Below, piece by piece: positions 46,190 through 54,725 of a DNA stretch of 64,000 nucleotides. Made by a program: the position numbers and the translations under genes. The stretch spans positions 2,418,001 to 2,482,000 of the forward strand of contig NZ_CP117884.1 in assembly GCF_028736235.1 (NCBI RefSeq). The letters are read 5' to 3'. Below the pieces are notes generated by a model. The model had not been told where the DNA came from. It searched no databases and was given only the letters and a program-made list of their open reading frames with translations. How positions within the stretch are numbered: position 1 is the first letter of the stretch; each line of letters opens with the position of its first letter. The stretch comes from Lacticaseibacillus pabuli (GTDB lineage Bacteria > Bacillota > Bacilli > Lactobacillales > Lactobacillaceae).

Positions 46190-47182
46190 CTATTTGTAGG
46201 CGACTTCGTTCTTCGCCGTGCCGTCGTTGATAAAGCTGGTCAAATTGGCTAAGGAGAATTCAACCATGTTGCGTACCGCCGTTGCCGTAAAGTAAGCAAT
46301 GTGGGGGCTGAGTACCACGTTCGGCATCTTCAGCATTTCATCCCAAATTGGATCGTTAAAGCTGCCTTCCTTTTCCAGGTTCAGCAGGTCCTGCTCCTCA
46401 TACTCAAAGGTATCAATCCCAGCACCAGCCACCTTGCCGCTCCGCAGCGCAGCAAGTAACGCCTTGGTATCAATCAAGTTACCCCTGGCGGTGTTGACGA
46501 TGATGACCCCATCCTTCATCTTGTCAAAAGCTGCGGCATCAATCATGTGGGTATTTTCAGGCAGACCTGGCACGTGCAGGTCAATGATGTCACTCTGCGC
46601 AAGGAGCTCATCAACCGTAACGTAGTCGATGTCGCTGTTCTTCACAGGATATGGGTCATACGCAATAACCTTTGCCCCAAAGCCACGGAAAATCTGAATT
46701 GCCGCCCGACCAATCCGGCCAGTACCGACAACCCCGACGGTCGACTGACCAATTTCGCGACCCATGTAGTGCATCGCGCCATTGTAATCGTTATTGGCCA
46801 AGTGCTGCTCAACCTGTCCGAGGTTACGGGCCAGGTGCATCACCATCGTCACTGCAAATTCCGCAATGGCGCTGGGTGAGTATGCAGGAACGTTGCTGAC
46901 ACGAACCCCTGCTGCCTGAGCACCCTGCAAATCAATGTTGTCCAAGCCGACGTTACGAATCGAAAGAAACTTAATGCCACGTGCTGCCATTTTCTTAAAC
47001 AGTTCTGCAGAATATGGTACCGTTTGAAAGCCAGTAATGCCGACCACGCCGTCACTTACATTATCAATGGTGTCTTCGTTCAACGTCTCCGTAAACTGCT
47101 CAATCTCGTTGCCGGTCCGCGCTGCCCATTCGTTAAGAAACTGAACTTCGTCGCTACGGGTCCCAAAAGATGCTAGTTTCAT
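46190..47182 (-). CDS. D-2-hydroxyacid dehydrogenase (D-lactate dehydrogenase-like)
   Basis: 330 residues. The NAD-binding motif is VGVVGTGRIGRAAIQIFRGF. Catalytic residues of the family are visible: Arg in IVNTARGNLID, Glu in the GIDTFEYEEQDL region and His in VVLSPHIAYFT. It reduces 2-keto acids (pyruvate or branched-chain) to D-2-hydroxy acids. The NVGLDNIDL and FNDPIWDEM segments fit the lactobacillal D-LDH/D-HicDH group. ATG at 47182 follows AGGAGG. D-lactate is needed for D-Ala-D-Lac wall precursors, which the Ddl-family gene nearby may make. Confidence 0.92.
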   Translation of the reverse strand: MKLASFGTRSDEVQFLNEWAARTGNEIEQFTETLNEDTIDNVSDGVVGITGFQTVPYSAELFKKMAARGIKFLSIRNVGLDNIDLQGAQAAGVRVSNVPAYSPSAIAEFAVTMVMHLARNLGQVEQHLANNDYNGAMHYMGREIGQSTVGVVGTGRIGRAAIQIFRGFGAKVIAYDPYPVKNSDIDYVTVDELLAQSDIIDLHVPGLPENTHMIDAAAFDKMKDGVIIVNTARGNLIDTKALLAALRSGKVAGAGIDTFEYEEQDLLNLEKEGSFNDPIWDEMLKMPNVVLSPHIAYFTATAVRNMVEFSLANLTSFINDGTAKNEVAYK

Positions 47183-47308
47183 GAAAAATCCTCCTAATTC
47201 TTCAATCGTTACCCAGATACTGGTGGCAAGAACCACTCCCGCCCCCTGCTGACCAATTTGCGGCTAACTGACTGCGGATTAACGGCCAGGTCGTCTTCGC
47301 AAAAAGGC

Positions 47309-47824
47309 TTACATAGGTAAGTCTACACACTTACCCGCTTCAAAATCCAGTAGTTTTCGTTTTAAATCACGGCCGCCGCTGTACTGGCCGATGCCTCCCG
47401 CTTTGGGGACGATTCGATGGCAGGGTTGCACAATCAGTAATGGATTTTGAGCCACTGCGTGCGCGACAGCTCGCACTGAATTTGGGCGTCCGATTGCTTC
47501 CGCTAACTGCGAATATGTGCGCGTCTCGCCAAATGGTACAGCACGTAACTGTTCATAAACGGTCTGCTGAAAATCAGTCCCATGCACCGCGTATAGACAC
47601 GGGTCCATTGGCGTCGTCTCCCCAGTCAGCAAAGTCCTAAATGATGCAACTAGCCCAGGGGCCAATGCGTTTGCTTCAAACTGCGCGTCATCTGTGAGGT
47701 GCAACATCTCCCGCGCATCCTCCAACTGACTTTGCGGCCCGCCTACATAAACCAGTCGATCAGCCCGTGACATTAACAAAAAACGTCCCATATTCGTGTC
47801 AACAAATTCGTATTGATAGCTCAT
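47309..47824 (-). CDS. ogt: Methylated-DNA-protein-cysteine methyltransferase
   Basis: 171 residues. The suicide Cys is in the signature VQPCHRIVPKAGGIGQYSGG, preceded by PFGETRTYSQLAEAIGRPNSVRAVAHAVAQNP. It removes O6-alkyl groups from guanine in DNA. ATG at 47824 follows GGGGGA and begins MSYQYEFVDTNMGRFLL; the N-terminal domain is typical of Ogt. Apparently monocistronic. Confidence 0.95.
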   Translation of the reverse strand: MSYQYEFVDTNMGRFLLMSRADRLVYVGGPQSQLEDAREMLHLTDDAQFEANALAPGLVASFRTLLTGETTPMDPCLYAVHGTDFQQTVYEQLRAVPFGETRTYSQLAEAIGRPNSVRAVAHAVAQNPLLIVQPCHRIVPKAGGIGQYSGGRDLKRKLLDFEAGKCVDLPM

Positions 47825-48073
47825 GCGTCTGTCCCCCGTTCTTGATAGTCTCATTTTAGCAGGGAACACGTGTTCGTAGCAAGCGATAACGACTTGTTTT
47901 TTTGCATATTTTCGAGGTTACGTCGCGCACGCATGCCATCAATCATTTATCATATTTTTTGACTTGCATATATGCAGATTAGAAAATTCACACCTAAAGA
48001 TAGCGCTTTTCTGGCCTAAATATGGTATTCTTTAGTTTCGAAAGAATTCGGAAAAATACGGAGGATCCCACCC

Positions 48074-49132
48074 ATGAAGATTTGCGTACTCGCAGGCGGC
48101 CGGAGCACTGAGCGTAACGTGTCCCTTTCATCAGGCACACGCATTACCACTGCTCTGCGCGCCAAGGGTCACCAGGCAACGCTCGTCGATTTGTTCCTCG
48201 GCTACGACCTCAAAGCTAATGAAGATGTTAACGACGTATTTAAAGACGCCAACATTCCAGATAACCTCGCCATCAGTGACGCTGTTCTGACTGACGACGA
48301 CATCAATGCCCTGCGTCAAGACGGCAGCACCCAGCTATTTGGCCCAAACGTTCTCGCCATTGCACAAGCAGCCGACATCGTGTTCCTTGCCCTGCACGGC
48401 GGCGACGGTGAAAACGGGAAGGTTCAGGCTTACTTGGATCTGAACAACATTCGCTATACCGGTAGTGGCGCCCTTGCTTCTGGTATCACCATGAACAAGG
48501 TCATCAGTAAGAAGATTTTCCTTGAAAGCGACATTCCAACTGCCGCCTTCAAGGAAGTGTTACGTATTAACGGTGCCCACCAGACGATGCCATTTGGTTT
48601 CCCAATGATTGTGAAGCCAACTAGTGGTGGCTCCTCTGTCGGTATGACCATTGCCCAAAATCAGGATGAACTCGAAGCCGGACTGAAAGAGGCGTTCCGT
48701 TTCGATCCATCCGCAATCGTTGAAGAATATATCACTGGCCGCGAATTTTCCCTCGGTGTCGTGAATGGGCATGCCCTGCCCGCCATCGAAATCAAGGTCC
48801 ATGACGGTTGGTACGACTTCAAGCATAAGTTCCAGCCCGGTCACACTGATTTTGTGACCCCGCCAGAACTCGATGAACCTACCCACCAGCGCATGCAGGC
48901 TATCGCGGTGCGCACACTCGAAGTGCTCGAACTGCAAAACTACGGCCGTGTCGACTTCTTGCTCGATAAGGACAACAACATTTACGTCATCGAGGCCAAC
49001 AACCTGCCTGGCATGACACCACTGAGTTTGCTGCCTCAGGAAGCTGAAGCAGACGGCACCAGCTACGAGGATTTGGTTGAATCCATCGTGAACGGCAAAA
49101 TGAGTCTGTACGACCAGCATCTCGCAAATTAA
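48074..49132 (+). CDS. D-alanine-D-alanine ligase family protein, probable D-Ala-D-Lac type
   Basis: 352 residues, an ATP-grasp ligase. The N-terminus VLAGGRSTERNVSLSSG, the loop SGGSSVGMTIAQNQDEL, YGRVDFLLDKDNNIYVIEANNLPGMTPLSLLPQEA and the DGWYDFKHKFQPG segment follow Ddl. Phe253 stands where D-Ala-D-Ala ligases have Tyr (E. coli DdlB Tyr216); Phe there marks enzymes of intrinsically vancomycin-resistant lactic bacteria that make D-Ala-D-Lac. NN replaces NT in the second substrate loop. ATG follows GGAGGATCC. Whether it is the main ligase or a paralogue is not clear. Confidence 0.85.
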   Translation: MKICVLAGGRSTERNVSLSSGTRITTALRAKGHQATLVDLFLGYDLKANEDVNDVFKDANIPDNLAISDAVLTDDDINALRQDGSTQLFGPNVLAIAQAADIVFLALHGGDGENGKVQAYLDLNNIRYTGSGALASGITMNKVISKKIFLESDIPTAAFKEVLRINGAHQTMPFGFPMIVKPTSGGSSVGMTIAQNQDELEAGLKEAFRFDPSAIVEEYITGREFSLGVVNGHALPAIEIKVHDGWYDFKHKFQPGHTDFVTPPELDEPTHQRMQAIAVRTLEVLELQNYGRVDFLLDKDNNIYVIEANNLPGMTPLSLLPQEAEADGTSYEDLVESIVNGKMSLYDQHLAN

Positions 49133-49138
49133 GCAAAA

Positions 49139-49163
49139 GCCGCCAATAATTGGCGGTTTTTTT
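49139..49163 (+). terminator. Terminator of the Ddl-family gene
   Basis: CCGCCAAT/ATTGGCGG stem followed by seven T residues. Confidence 0.93.
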
Positions 49164-49234
49164 GCACATTGTGGGCGGTAAGCGTAACCTATAAGGAAAA
49201 TGCGCACGAAGCGCAACGGATAGGGAGAATCACT

Positions 49235-49753
49235 ATGGCAGTCAAACTTGCACCCGCCCGGCCGGAGATGGCCGCTGACGTTTACGCAGTTGTCGATGGT
49301 AGCCGAGAGTCCATTTCTCGCTGGCTCCCCTGGGCGGCGAGCATGCTCAGCGTCGCTGACGAACGCGCCTTTCTCACTAGCATGGCGGCCGCGGCGCTAG
49401 AACGGCGTACCTTCATGTTCATCATCGACGTCGACGGGACGAAGGCCGGGGCCATCGACCTACACAACATCGACTTCCCCAACCATCACGCCGAGATTGG
49501 CTATTTTCTCGGTGAACCATGGCGGGGTCGCGGTGTCATGGCAACTGCGCTCGACCAGATCGAACAATACGCATTCGGCGAACTTTCACTGAACAAGCTG
49601 ACTATCCTCGCAGCGACTGGTAATACCGGGAGCCGCCACGTTGCCGAGCGCGCCGGCTACAAGTTAGAGGGCGTCCAGCGTGAAGAAATCCTCAACTTGC
49701 ATGGTGATTATCAAGACGCCGCGCGCTATTCTAAATTAAAACGAGAAGCTTAA
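49235..49753 (+). CDS. GNAT acetyltransferase, RimJ/RimL type
   Basis: 172 residues. LAPARPEMAADVYAVVDGSRESISRWLPWAA is the RimL-like start. IGYFLGEPWRGRGVMATALDQIEQYAF holds the acetyl-CoA pyrophosphate loop, and GNTGSRHVAERAGYKLEGVQREEILNLHGDYQDAARYSKLK is the C-terminal signature of ribosomal-protein or peptide N-acetyltransferases. ATG at 49235 follows GGGAGA. Physiological substrate unknown. Confidence 0.92.
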   Translation: MAVKLAPARPEMAADVYAVVDGSRESISRWLPWAASMLSVADERAFLTSMAAAALERRTFMFIIDVDGTKAGAIDLHNIDFPNHHAEIGYFLGEPWRGRGVMATALDQIEQYAFGELSLNKLTILAATGNTGSRHVAERAGYKLEGVQREEILNLHGDYQDAARYSKLKREA

Positions 49754-49757
49754 CGCA

Positions 49758-49789
49758 AAGACGAGTCTGCCAGCTGGCAAACTCGTCTT
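49758..49789. terminator. Bidirectional terminator between acetyltransferase and guaC
   Basis: AAGACGAGTCTGCCAG pairs with CTGGCAAACTCGTCTT; T-rich runs flank it, and converging genes end on each side. Confidence 0.88.
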
Positions 49790-49799
49790 CTTTCTATTA

Positions 49800-50783
49800 T
49801 TAGTACAATTCCTGATCACCATTGAAAATAGAGTTTTTCACAATCACATAGTCGACCTTGCGCAGGCCCATCAAGTTGCGGCCACCCGCGTACGACACAG
49901 CGCTCTGCAAATCTTCCTTCATCTCATTCAGGGTATCACCAATTTTCCCTTTGACTGGAATCAAGATCTTTTTGCCTTCAACATTGTGATGACTATTCTT
50001 CTGGTATGCGGAAGCCGAACCATAGTATTCCTGGTACAGCTTGCCATCTTTCTTAACCTTCTTGCCGGGTGTTTCCTCATGTCCAGCAAACAAGGAGCCG
50101 ATCATGCACATGTCGGCGCCAAATCGCACCGACTTGGCGATGTCACCGTGCGTCCGAATGCCCCCATCGGCAATAATCGGCTTGCTGGCGGCCTTGGCAC
50201 ACCAGCGCAGCGCGGCAAGTTGCCAGCCGCCGGTCCCAAAACCGGTTTTAATCTTGGTGATGCAGACCTTCCCCGGACCGATACCAACCTTCGTCGCGTC
50301 AGCACCCGCATTCTCGAGCTCGCGCACCCCTTCTGGCGTCCCAACGTTACCGGCAATCAGGAAAGTTCCAGGCAGCAGGCGTTTGATGTGCTTAATCATC
50401 TCGACCACAATATCGGAGTGTCCGTGTGCGATATCAATAGTCATGTACTCTGGAGTCAGCTTAGCGGCCGCCAAATCTTCAACAAACTGGAACTCCTCGG
50501 GTTTAACCCCGACCGAAATTGAGGCGTAGAGCCCGCGGTCCTGCATGTCACGGACAAAGCCCAATCGTGTTTCCGGCGTGAACCGGTGCATGATATAGAA
50601 GTAATCATTCTCTGCTAGCCAAATTGCGAGGGGTTCGTCAATAATCGTCTGCATATTCGCAGGGACAACCGGAATTTTGAAAGTCCGGGGGCCGAATTTG
50701 ATACTCGTATCGACTTCCGAACGGCTTTTAACGATGCATTTGTTCGGAATGAGCTGTATATCTTCATAATCAAAAATCTGCAT
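49800..50783 (-). CDS. guaC: GMP reductase
   Basis: 327 residues. It converts GMP to IMP with NADPH, opposing guaB. TIM-barrel signatures are [40 protein letters not shown] and the catalytic [20 protein letters not shown] with Cys. It lacks CBS domains, as expected for GuaC. ATG follows GGAGG. A perfect-spacing promoter lies 68 bp upstream, with PurBox-like sites on both sides. Confidence 0.97.
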   Translation of the reverse strand: MQIFDYEDIQLIPNKCIVKSRSEVDTSIKFGPRTFKIPVVPANMQTIIDEPLAIWLAENDYFYIMHRFTPETRLGFVRDMQDRGLYASISVGVKPEEFQFVEDLAAAKLTPEYMTIDIAHGHSDIVVEMIKHIKRLLPGTFLIAGNVGTPEGVRELENAGADATKVGIGPGKVCITKIKTGFGTGGWQLAALRWCAKAASKPIIADGGIRTHGDIAKSVRFGADMCMIGSLFAGHEETPGKKVKKDGKLYQEYYGSASAYQKNSHHNVEGKKILIPVKGKIGDTLNEMKEDLQSAVSYAGGRNLMGLRKVDYVIVKNSIFNGDQELY

Positions 50784-50799
50784 GGGTAAAATCCTCCGT

Positions 50800-50926
50800 A
50801 AATGCGAACATTGTTTAACAAATGTCAGTTATAATTCACACCAACAACGTACTATACAGAGTTTTCTGCTGGTCGTCAATCCAAATCCGCATTTTATTTA
50901 TGTATATTTTTGTATCGTTCGTGTTT
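50800..50926 (-). promoter_or_regulatory. guaC promoter with two PurBox-like sites
   Basis: The -35 TTGACG (50874-50879) and -10 TATAGT (50851-50856) are 17 bp apart on the minus strand, the -10 being extended by TG. AAATGCGAACATT at 50800-50812 (plus strand, in the leader) and AAACACGAACGAT at 50914-50926 (minus strand) resemble PurR boxes. Confidence 0.7.
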
Positions 50927-51024
50927 TACACTATAATTTGTGATTCATTGGCTGATTGACACCTAATCTTCGGTAAATAATGGAAAGATTCGCTTTATAT
51001 CATCCCTACTTGTGTTTTACCCTG

Positions 51025-51145
51025 AGCCATGCTATTCTTCAGATATGGTGCCAAACCATACTGGTGAGTTAGCGGATCGGCGCGCAAGCGTTCAGAGGGT
51101 CTTAAGGCTCACCTATTTTTGTGCCTTTTTATAGGAGGTGATGCC
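51025..51145 (+). promoter_or_regulatory. Promoter and structured leader with attenuator-like hairpin
   Basis: TTGTGTTTTACC and TATTCT (-10 near 51030-51035) precede a leader of about 105 nt. It contains ATGGTGCCAAACCAT and a larger stem GGTGAG/CTCACC with inner GC-rich pairing, then TATTTTTGTGCCTTTTT, just before AGGAGG and the GTG start. This looks like a conditional terminator. Confidence 0.5.
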
Positions 51146-51562
51146 GTGAAAATCCGTGCCATGATTCCCACTGACCGTCCCCAATTACGGAGACTTTACT
51201 TACATACCCGGCAACAAACTTTCACTTGGGAAGACCCTGCCGATATGCGCCTACAAGATTTTGATCAGGATACTGCCGGCGAACTTGTTTTGTGCGCAAC
51301 AAATGACAAACACATTATAGGTTTTGTCACAATATGGCGGGATGATGACTTCATTCACTGCCTGTTTGTTGACCCAAATCACCAGGGCAAAGGCATTGGT
51401 CAATCGCTTTTAAATTGTGCATTATCGCACATGAAACGTCCTGCTAGCTTAAAGTGTGTTGCCAAGAACGGTTCAGCTTTGTCATTTTATGAACATAATG
51501 GTTGGCAACGGACAACTATTAACACTGATAACGAACCCTATTGGAACATGATATTTGCCTGA
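51146..51562 (+). CDS. GNAT family N-acetyltransferase
   Basis: 138 residues from GTG at 51146 behind AGGAGG. The acetyl-CoA loop is FVDPNHQGKGIGQSLLNCAL, with VAKNGSALSFYEHNGWQRT as the late strand-helix motif. A single-domain acetyltransferase; substrate unknown. The gene body is more AT-rich than its neighbours and has its own attenuator-like leader, suggesting controlled expression and perhaps recent acquisition. Confidence 0.88.
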   Translation: MKIRAMIPTDRPQLRRLYLHTRQQTFTWEDPADMRLQDFDQDTAGELVLCATNDKHIIGFVTIWRDDDFIHCLFVDPNHQGKGIGQSLLNCALSHMKRPASLKCVAKNGSALSFYEHNGWQRTTINTDNEPYWNMIFA

Positions 51563-51697
51563 GTAGCAAGTTACAAACTGGTATTGACCTTTGCGCATTT
51601 CAACGTTTACGAATATAATTGTTCAGGGATGTATTTTTAGTTTGGTTCGTTATTCATTTAAACTTCGACAAAATATATAGTGAAGAAGGAAACATAG

Positions 51698-52054
51698 ATG
51701 CCAGAGAAGATTAAACTTACCCGCCGTGAAGAGGACATGCTGAAGACCTTATGGGCCAGCGACGAACCAATGTCAGCGCGAGCAGTTGCCAACTCTGCCG
51801 GCATTAGCATGAACACTGTCCAAGCTGTTCTACGCAAATTGCTACGGGCGGGTTGCATCGAAACCGCCAAGATTGGCTACAGCGGCACCGTTCTCACGCG
51901 CGAGTACATCGCGACGGTTAGCGAAGAAGACTACTACGCGACGGTCCTCTCCCCCCAAGCAGTCAAGGGATTGGTCGAGCATTTCATCACCAACGACGCT
52001 ACCGAAGACGATCTGACCGAAATCGAACAGGCCGTCAAGGAAGCGCGTCAATAA
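51698..52054 (+). CDS. BlaI/MecI/CopY-family repressor
   Basis: 118 residues. KLTRREEDMLKTLWASDEPMSARAVANSAGISMNTVQAVLRKLLRAGCIET is the winged helix of the family; the C-terminal helix would dimerise. It lacks the C-terminal CxCxxxxCxC metal site of CopY. No BlaR1-type sensor or beta-lactamase gene is adjacent, so it is an orphan repressor with unknown target and signal. ATG lies 5 bp after AAGGAAA. Confidence 0.88.
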   Translation: MPEKIKLTRREEDMLKTLWASDEPMSARAVANSAGISMNTVQAVLRKLLRAGCIETAKIGYSGTVLTREYIATVSEEDYYATVLSPQAVKGLVEHFITNDATEDDLTEIEQAVKEARQ

Positions 52055-52139
52055 ATAACGATTCTTGTGCTGGCAAGCAACAGTCTGTCACGCAACCACG
52101 CAACTGAATACTGAAATTATTCAACTTTTTTTATCTCGA

Positions 52140-52196
52140 TTACACAACGAAACCCGTTGAACCGGCAATGGCCAGTTCAGCGGGTTTCGTTGTGTA
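52140..52196. terminator. Long bidirectional terminator
   Basis: TTACACAACGAAACCCG(T)TGAAC pairs with 52174-52196 over about 22 bp, lying between converging genes. Confidence 0.92.
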
Positions 52197-52229
52197 ATTT
52201 ACGTTAAAAACAGCTCCTCAGCAGTCGAC

Positions 52230-52793
52230 CTATTCCAAATCGGCGTGCCGTTTAAACATACTGTCCGAAGTCTCGTGCAGAAGTGGCATCAGCTCAAGCA
52301 CCAACGCATCACAGGTCAAGAACATGAGCTGCTCAAACGCGGCTCCCATTGGCTGGATGCTTTTAACACCCGTTTGCTCGTGACCAACCTTGGGCGAAAC
52401 CCCTGGCAATACGACCACCGTGTCCGCCTCCTTGGCAATCCGCGACTGAGCGTCCATGGTAATCAGTGCGAGTTTCACGCCCTTACCAATCGTCTTATCT
52501 GCCAGCGTAACCAGGCTCGCCGTTTCACCGGATCCTGACCCAATGATCAGCAGGTCATTTGGCTCGGTGTGCGGGCTCGTGATGTCGCCGACGACGCTCA
52601 CGGACATCCCCAGCTGCATCAGCCGGTTGGCAAACGCCCGGATGGCAACGCCAGACCGACCGGCGCCTGCCAAGTAGATGTGCCGGGCCTGCACCATCCG
52701 CGAAACCAAATCGCCAAATTGTTCATCGTCGACCTGGTAAGCAAAGCCCTCGAGCTCGTCCAAAATCGCCAGCAAACCTTTTTTAACGCTCAT
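52230..52793 (-). CDS. hxlB: 6-phospho-3-hexuloisomerase
   Basis: 187 residues, SIS-domain isomerase converting D-arabino-3-hexulose-6-P to fructose-6-P. The signatures are IYLAGAGRSGVAIRAFANRLMQLG and LLIIGSGSGETASLVTLADKTIGKG, with LITMDAQSRIAKEADTVVVLPG and AAFEQLMFLTCDALVLELM. It starts by overlapping the end of hxlA by four bases, so the pair is translationally coupled. It belongs to the ribulose monophosphate pathway, here placed in a PTS operon. Confidence 0.93.
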   Translation of the reverse strand: MSVKKGLLAILDELEGFAYQVDDEQFGDLVSRMVQARHIYLAGAGRSGVAIRAFANRLMQLGMSVSVVGDITSPHTEPNDLLIIGSGSGETASLVTLADKTIGKGVKLALITMDAQSRIAKEADTVVVLPGVSPKVGHEQTGVKSIQPMGAAFEQLMFLTCDALVLELMPLLHETSDSMFKRHADLE

Positions 52794-53431
52794 CGTGCAC
52801 CTCCAATAATCTGACGGTGAATGGCAGCGGCGGCCGCAACCGGATCCTTTGCGTTCAGGATGCCGCCGCCAACAATGACAATGTCGGGCTCATCGACCAG
52901 ATAGGATGCAACGGTATCAGCCTTGATTCCGCCAGCCACGGCCACCTGCGCCTCAGTTGCGAGCGGCCGCAACTCACGCAGGTCGTCGAGTGGTGTGCGT
53001 CCGGCGCTCTGCGCGTCCACGCCAGTGTGTACCGCAACGATGTCGGCGCCAATTGCCTGCAGAGTGGCCACACGCTGCGGGTCGCGGTCGTTAATCATGT
53101 CAACCATGACTAAACTACCGGCATTATGCGCGGCGTCCGTGACTTCCTTAATCGTGATGTCATCCGACAATGCCAGCAAGGTGACGTAATCGGCACCGGC
53201 AGACAATGCCAGTTGCGCTTCATACGCGCCGGCGTCCATTATCTTCGTATCGCAGAGTACCTCTAGCTGCGGAAACTGCTTAACAAACGTCCGCACCGCA
53301 TCCATGCCGTATGCCATCATCATGGGTGTTCCCACCTCGATGATATCGATGTCGTTCTGAATCTTACTAATCAAAGTCACCGCGTTGTTTAGCGTAATCG
53401 CGTCCAGGGCGACCTCAAGTTTCGCTGTCAT
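52790..53431 (-). CDS. hxlA: 3-hexulose-6-phosphate synthase
   Basis: 213 residues of the OMP-decarboxylase superfamily. LEVALDAITLNNAV, DIIEVGTPMMMAYGMDAV, LCDTKIMDAGAYEAQLALSAGADYVTLLAL and VAVAGGIKADTV are hallmark segments; Asp and Lys of DTKIMD are catalytic. The usual reaction joins ribulose-5-P and formaldehyde; the family also includes 3-keto-gulonate-6-P decarboxylases, from which it is distinguished by the DTKIMDAG motif and the adjacent isomerase. ATG at 53431 follows GGAAGAGA. A terminator separates it from the PTS genes upstream. Confidence 0.9.
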   Translation of the reverse strand: MTAKLEVALDAITLNNAVTLISKIQNDIDIIEVGTPMMMAYGMDAVRTFVKQFPQLEVLCDTKIMDAGAYEAQLALSAGADYVTLLALSDDITIKEVTDAAHNAGSLVMVDMINDRDPQRVATLQAIGADIVAVHTGVDAQSAGRTPLDDLRELRPLATEAQVAVAGGIKADTVASYLVDEPDIVIVGGGILNAKDPVAAAAAIHRQIIGGAR

Positions 53432-53455
53432 GTCATCTCTTCCTTCCAAAAAAAA

Positions 53456-53494
53456 GCGCCCGTGAACCGCACCGATGCGGAGGCTCACGGGCGC
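53456..53494 (-). terminator. Terminator between PTS genes and hxlA
   Basis: GCGCCCGTGA pairs with TCACGGGCGC, with an inner CCGCA/TGCGG stem and eight T residues on the minus strand. It may partly separate hxlAB from the PTS genes. Confidence 0.92.
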
Positions 53495-53530
53495 AGCAAG
53501 TCAGTGATTTGCTGTGAGTGCTATATCTGT

Positions 53531-53845
53531 CTACTTAACAGCTTTCCGGGCCTGTTTTTGCAGGTGATTAATCTTCGCTTCGTAATCTGCGACGACTGCC
53601 TGCACATTCTTTTGACCACGCCAACCGGTGTAGCCAAACATGAACATACCGAGTCCGCCGATGACGAAGAACACCCAGCCCATAATGGTTAGCCATAATG
53701 TCTTGCCGTGAAAGAAGTAGATGAGCACCAGTCCGCAGCCGCTGATGATAGTGAACAGCTGGAACCAGTAACCCAGGTTGCGCAGCATGTGCTTCTGGTA
53801 CGCAACCTCTTTTTCGTATCCCTCGCGCATTTCATCGATAGTCAT
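53531..53845 (-). CDS. Small membrane protein of the PTS operon
   Basis: 104 residues with two membrane segments (LGYWFQLFTIISGCGLVLIYFF and WLTIMGWVFFVIGGLGMFMFGYTGW) and amphipathic cytoplasmic ends, the second a coiled-coil-like helix. ATG at 53845 follows GAGGAG; it lies 32 bp after IID. It is not a DUF956/ManO protein as far as I can see. Its place suggests an accessory to the transporter, but no function is known. Confidence 0.7.
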   Translation of the reverse strand: MTIDEMREGYEKEVAYQKHMLRNLGYWFQLFTIISGCGLVLIYFFHGKTLWLTIMGWVFFVIGGLGMFMFGYTGWRGQKNVQAVVADYEAKINHLQKQARKAVK

Positions 53846-53877
53846 AATCACAACTCCTCGCTAATTCAAACTCGCTA

Positions 53878-54723
53878 TTAGTACTTGAGACCTGGGTTGA
53901 AGACGCCGAGCAGAACACCGACGAAGGAAAGGACAACCAGGATCAGCATCGTCCAGATAGCGGAAATGTGACGCTTGGACATGAGCCACCAGCAGAGCAT
54001 GGTGATTGCAACGGTCAGGATCCCAGGGAAGATACTGTCCAGCTTCTGCTGCAGGTTCAGGAAGACTTTGCCATCAGCACCGCGTAGTTGCAGGGATGTT
54101 GTGACGTTAACCCATGATGCAAGAACACCACCAACAACCATGCTACCAACGACCCCGATAGCGGTACGAACAGCGGCACCTTGTTTACCAACTAGGAAAC
54201 TAACGGCTTGATCACCAAATTTGTAACCACGGAAGTAAAGGAAACGCTGGCCGAAGTACGCAATGGCGACCCAAGCAACAATGTAGAATACGGCACCAAT
54301 TGGCGAGCCACCGGTAGACATGCCCAGCGCAATCCCAAGGAGGATAGGAATCAAGGTCCCATCAATCAATGAGTCACCGATACCAGCGATAGGGCCCATC
54401 AGGCCGGCACGCATATCGTTAATGGTTTCACCGTCAATGGCTTTCCCGTCAGCACGGGCTTCTTCCATTGACGCGGTGACACCGACAATCACAGTCCCAA
54501 GCATTGGGTTTGTGTTGAAGAATGCGGTGTACGCCTGAATGGCCTTAACCTGGTCATCGTGGTTCGGGTACAGCTTGCGCAGGATTGGCAGCATGGAAGC
54601 CATGTAACCAAACGTCTGCATGTGCTCTTGCGAGAAGCAAGTCAGCGCGCCCCAGAACCAGCGGTGGAAGGACTTGGTCAGTGTTTTATTATCAAGTTTT
54701 GGAGTTACTTTTACATCAGCCAT
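53878..54723 (-). CDS. PTS mannose-family IID component
   Basis: 281 residues. Sequence KSFHRWFWGALTCFSQEHMQTFGYMASMLPIL is the characteristic IID start, and GLMGPIAGIGDSLIDGTLIPILLGIALGMS the mid-signature. About four to five membrane segments follow in the C-terminal half. It forms the translocation complex with IIC. It begins three bases after the IIC stop, in an operon IIA-IIB-IIC-IID. Confidence 0.95.
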   Translation of the reverse strand: MADVKVTPKLDNKTLTKSFHRWFWGALTCFSQEHMQTFGYMASMLPILRKLYPNHDDQVKAIQAYTAFFNTNPMLGTVIVGVTASMEEARADGKAIDGETINDMRAGLMGPIAGIGDSLIDGTLIPILLGIALGMSTGGSPIGAVFYIVAWVAIAYFGQRFLYFRGYKFGDQAVSFLVGKQGAAVRTAIGVVGSMVVGGVLASWVNVTTSLQLRGADGKVFLNLQQKLDSIFPGILTVAITMLCWWLMSKRHISAIWTMLILVVLSFVGVLLGVFNPGLKY

Positions 54724-54725
54724 AA

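Noticed and set aside
46190..49132. A vanHA-type acquired vancomycin resistance cluster
   Set aside because: The dehydrogenase and ligase are on opposite strands, separated by ogt, with no vanX; the Phe-type ligase is better explained by intrinsic lactobacillal wall chemistry.
48560..49216. A 218-codon minus-strand frame opposite the Ddl-family gene
   Set aside because: Overlaps an intact ATP-grasp gene and its terminator; no start signal.
51698..52054. CopY repressor
   Set aside because: The C-terminal cysteine-rich metal-binding motif of CopY is absent, so it is called only a BlaI-family repressor.
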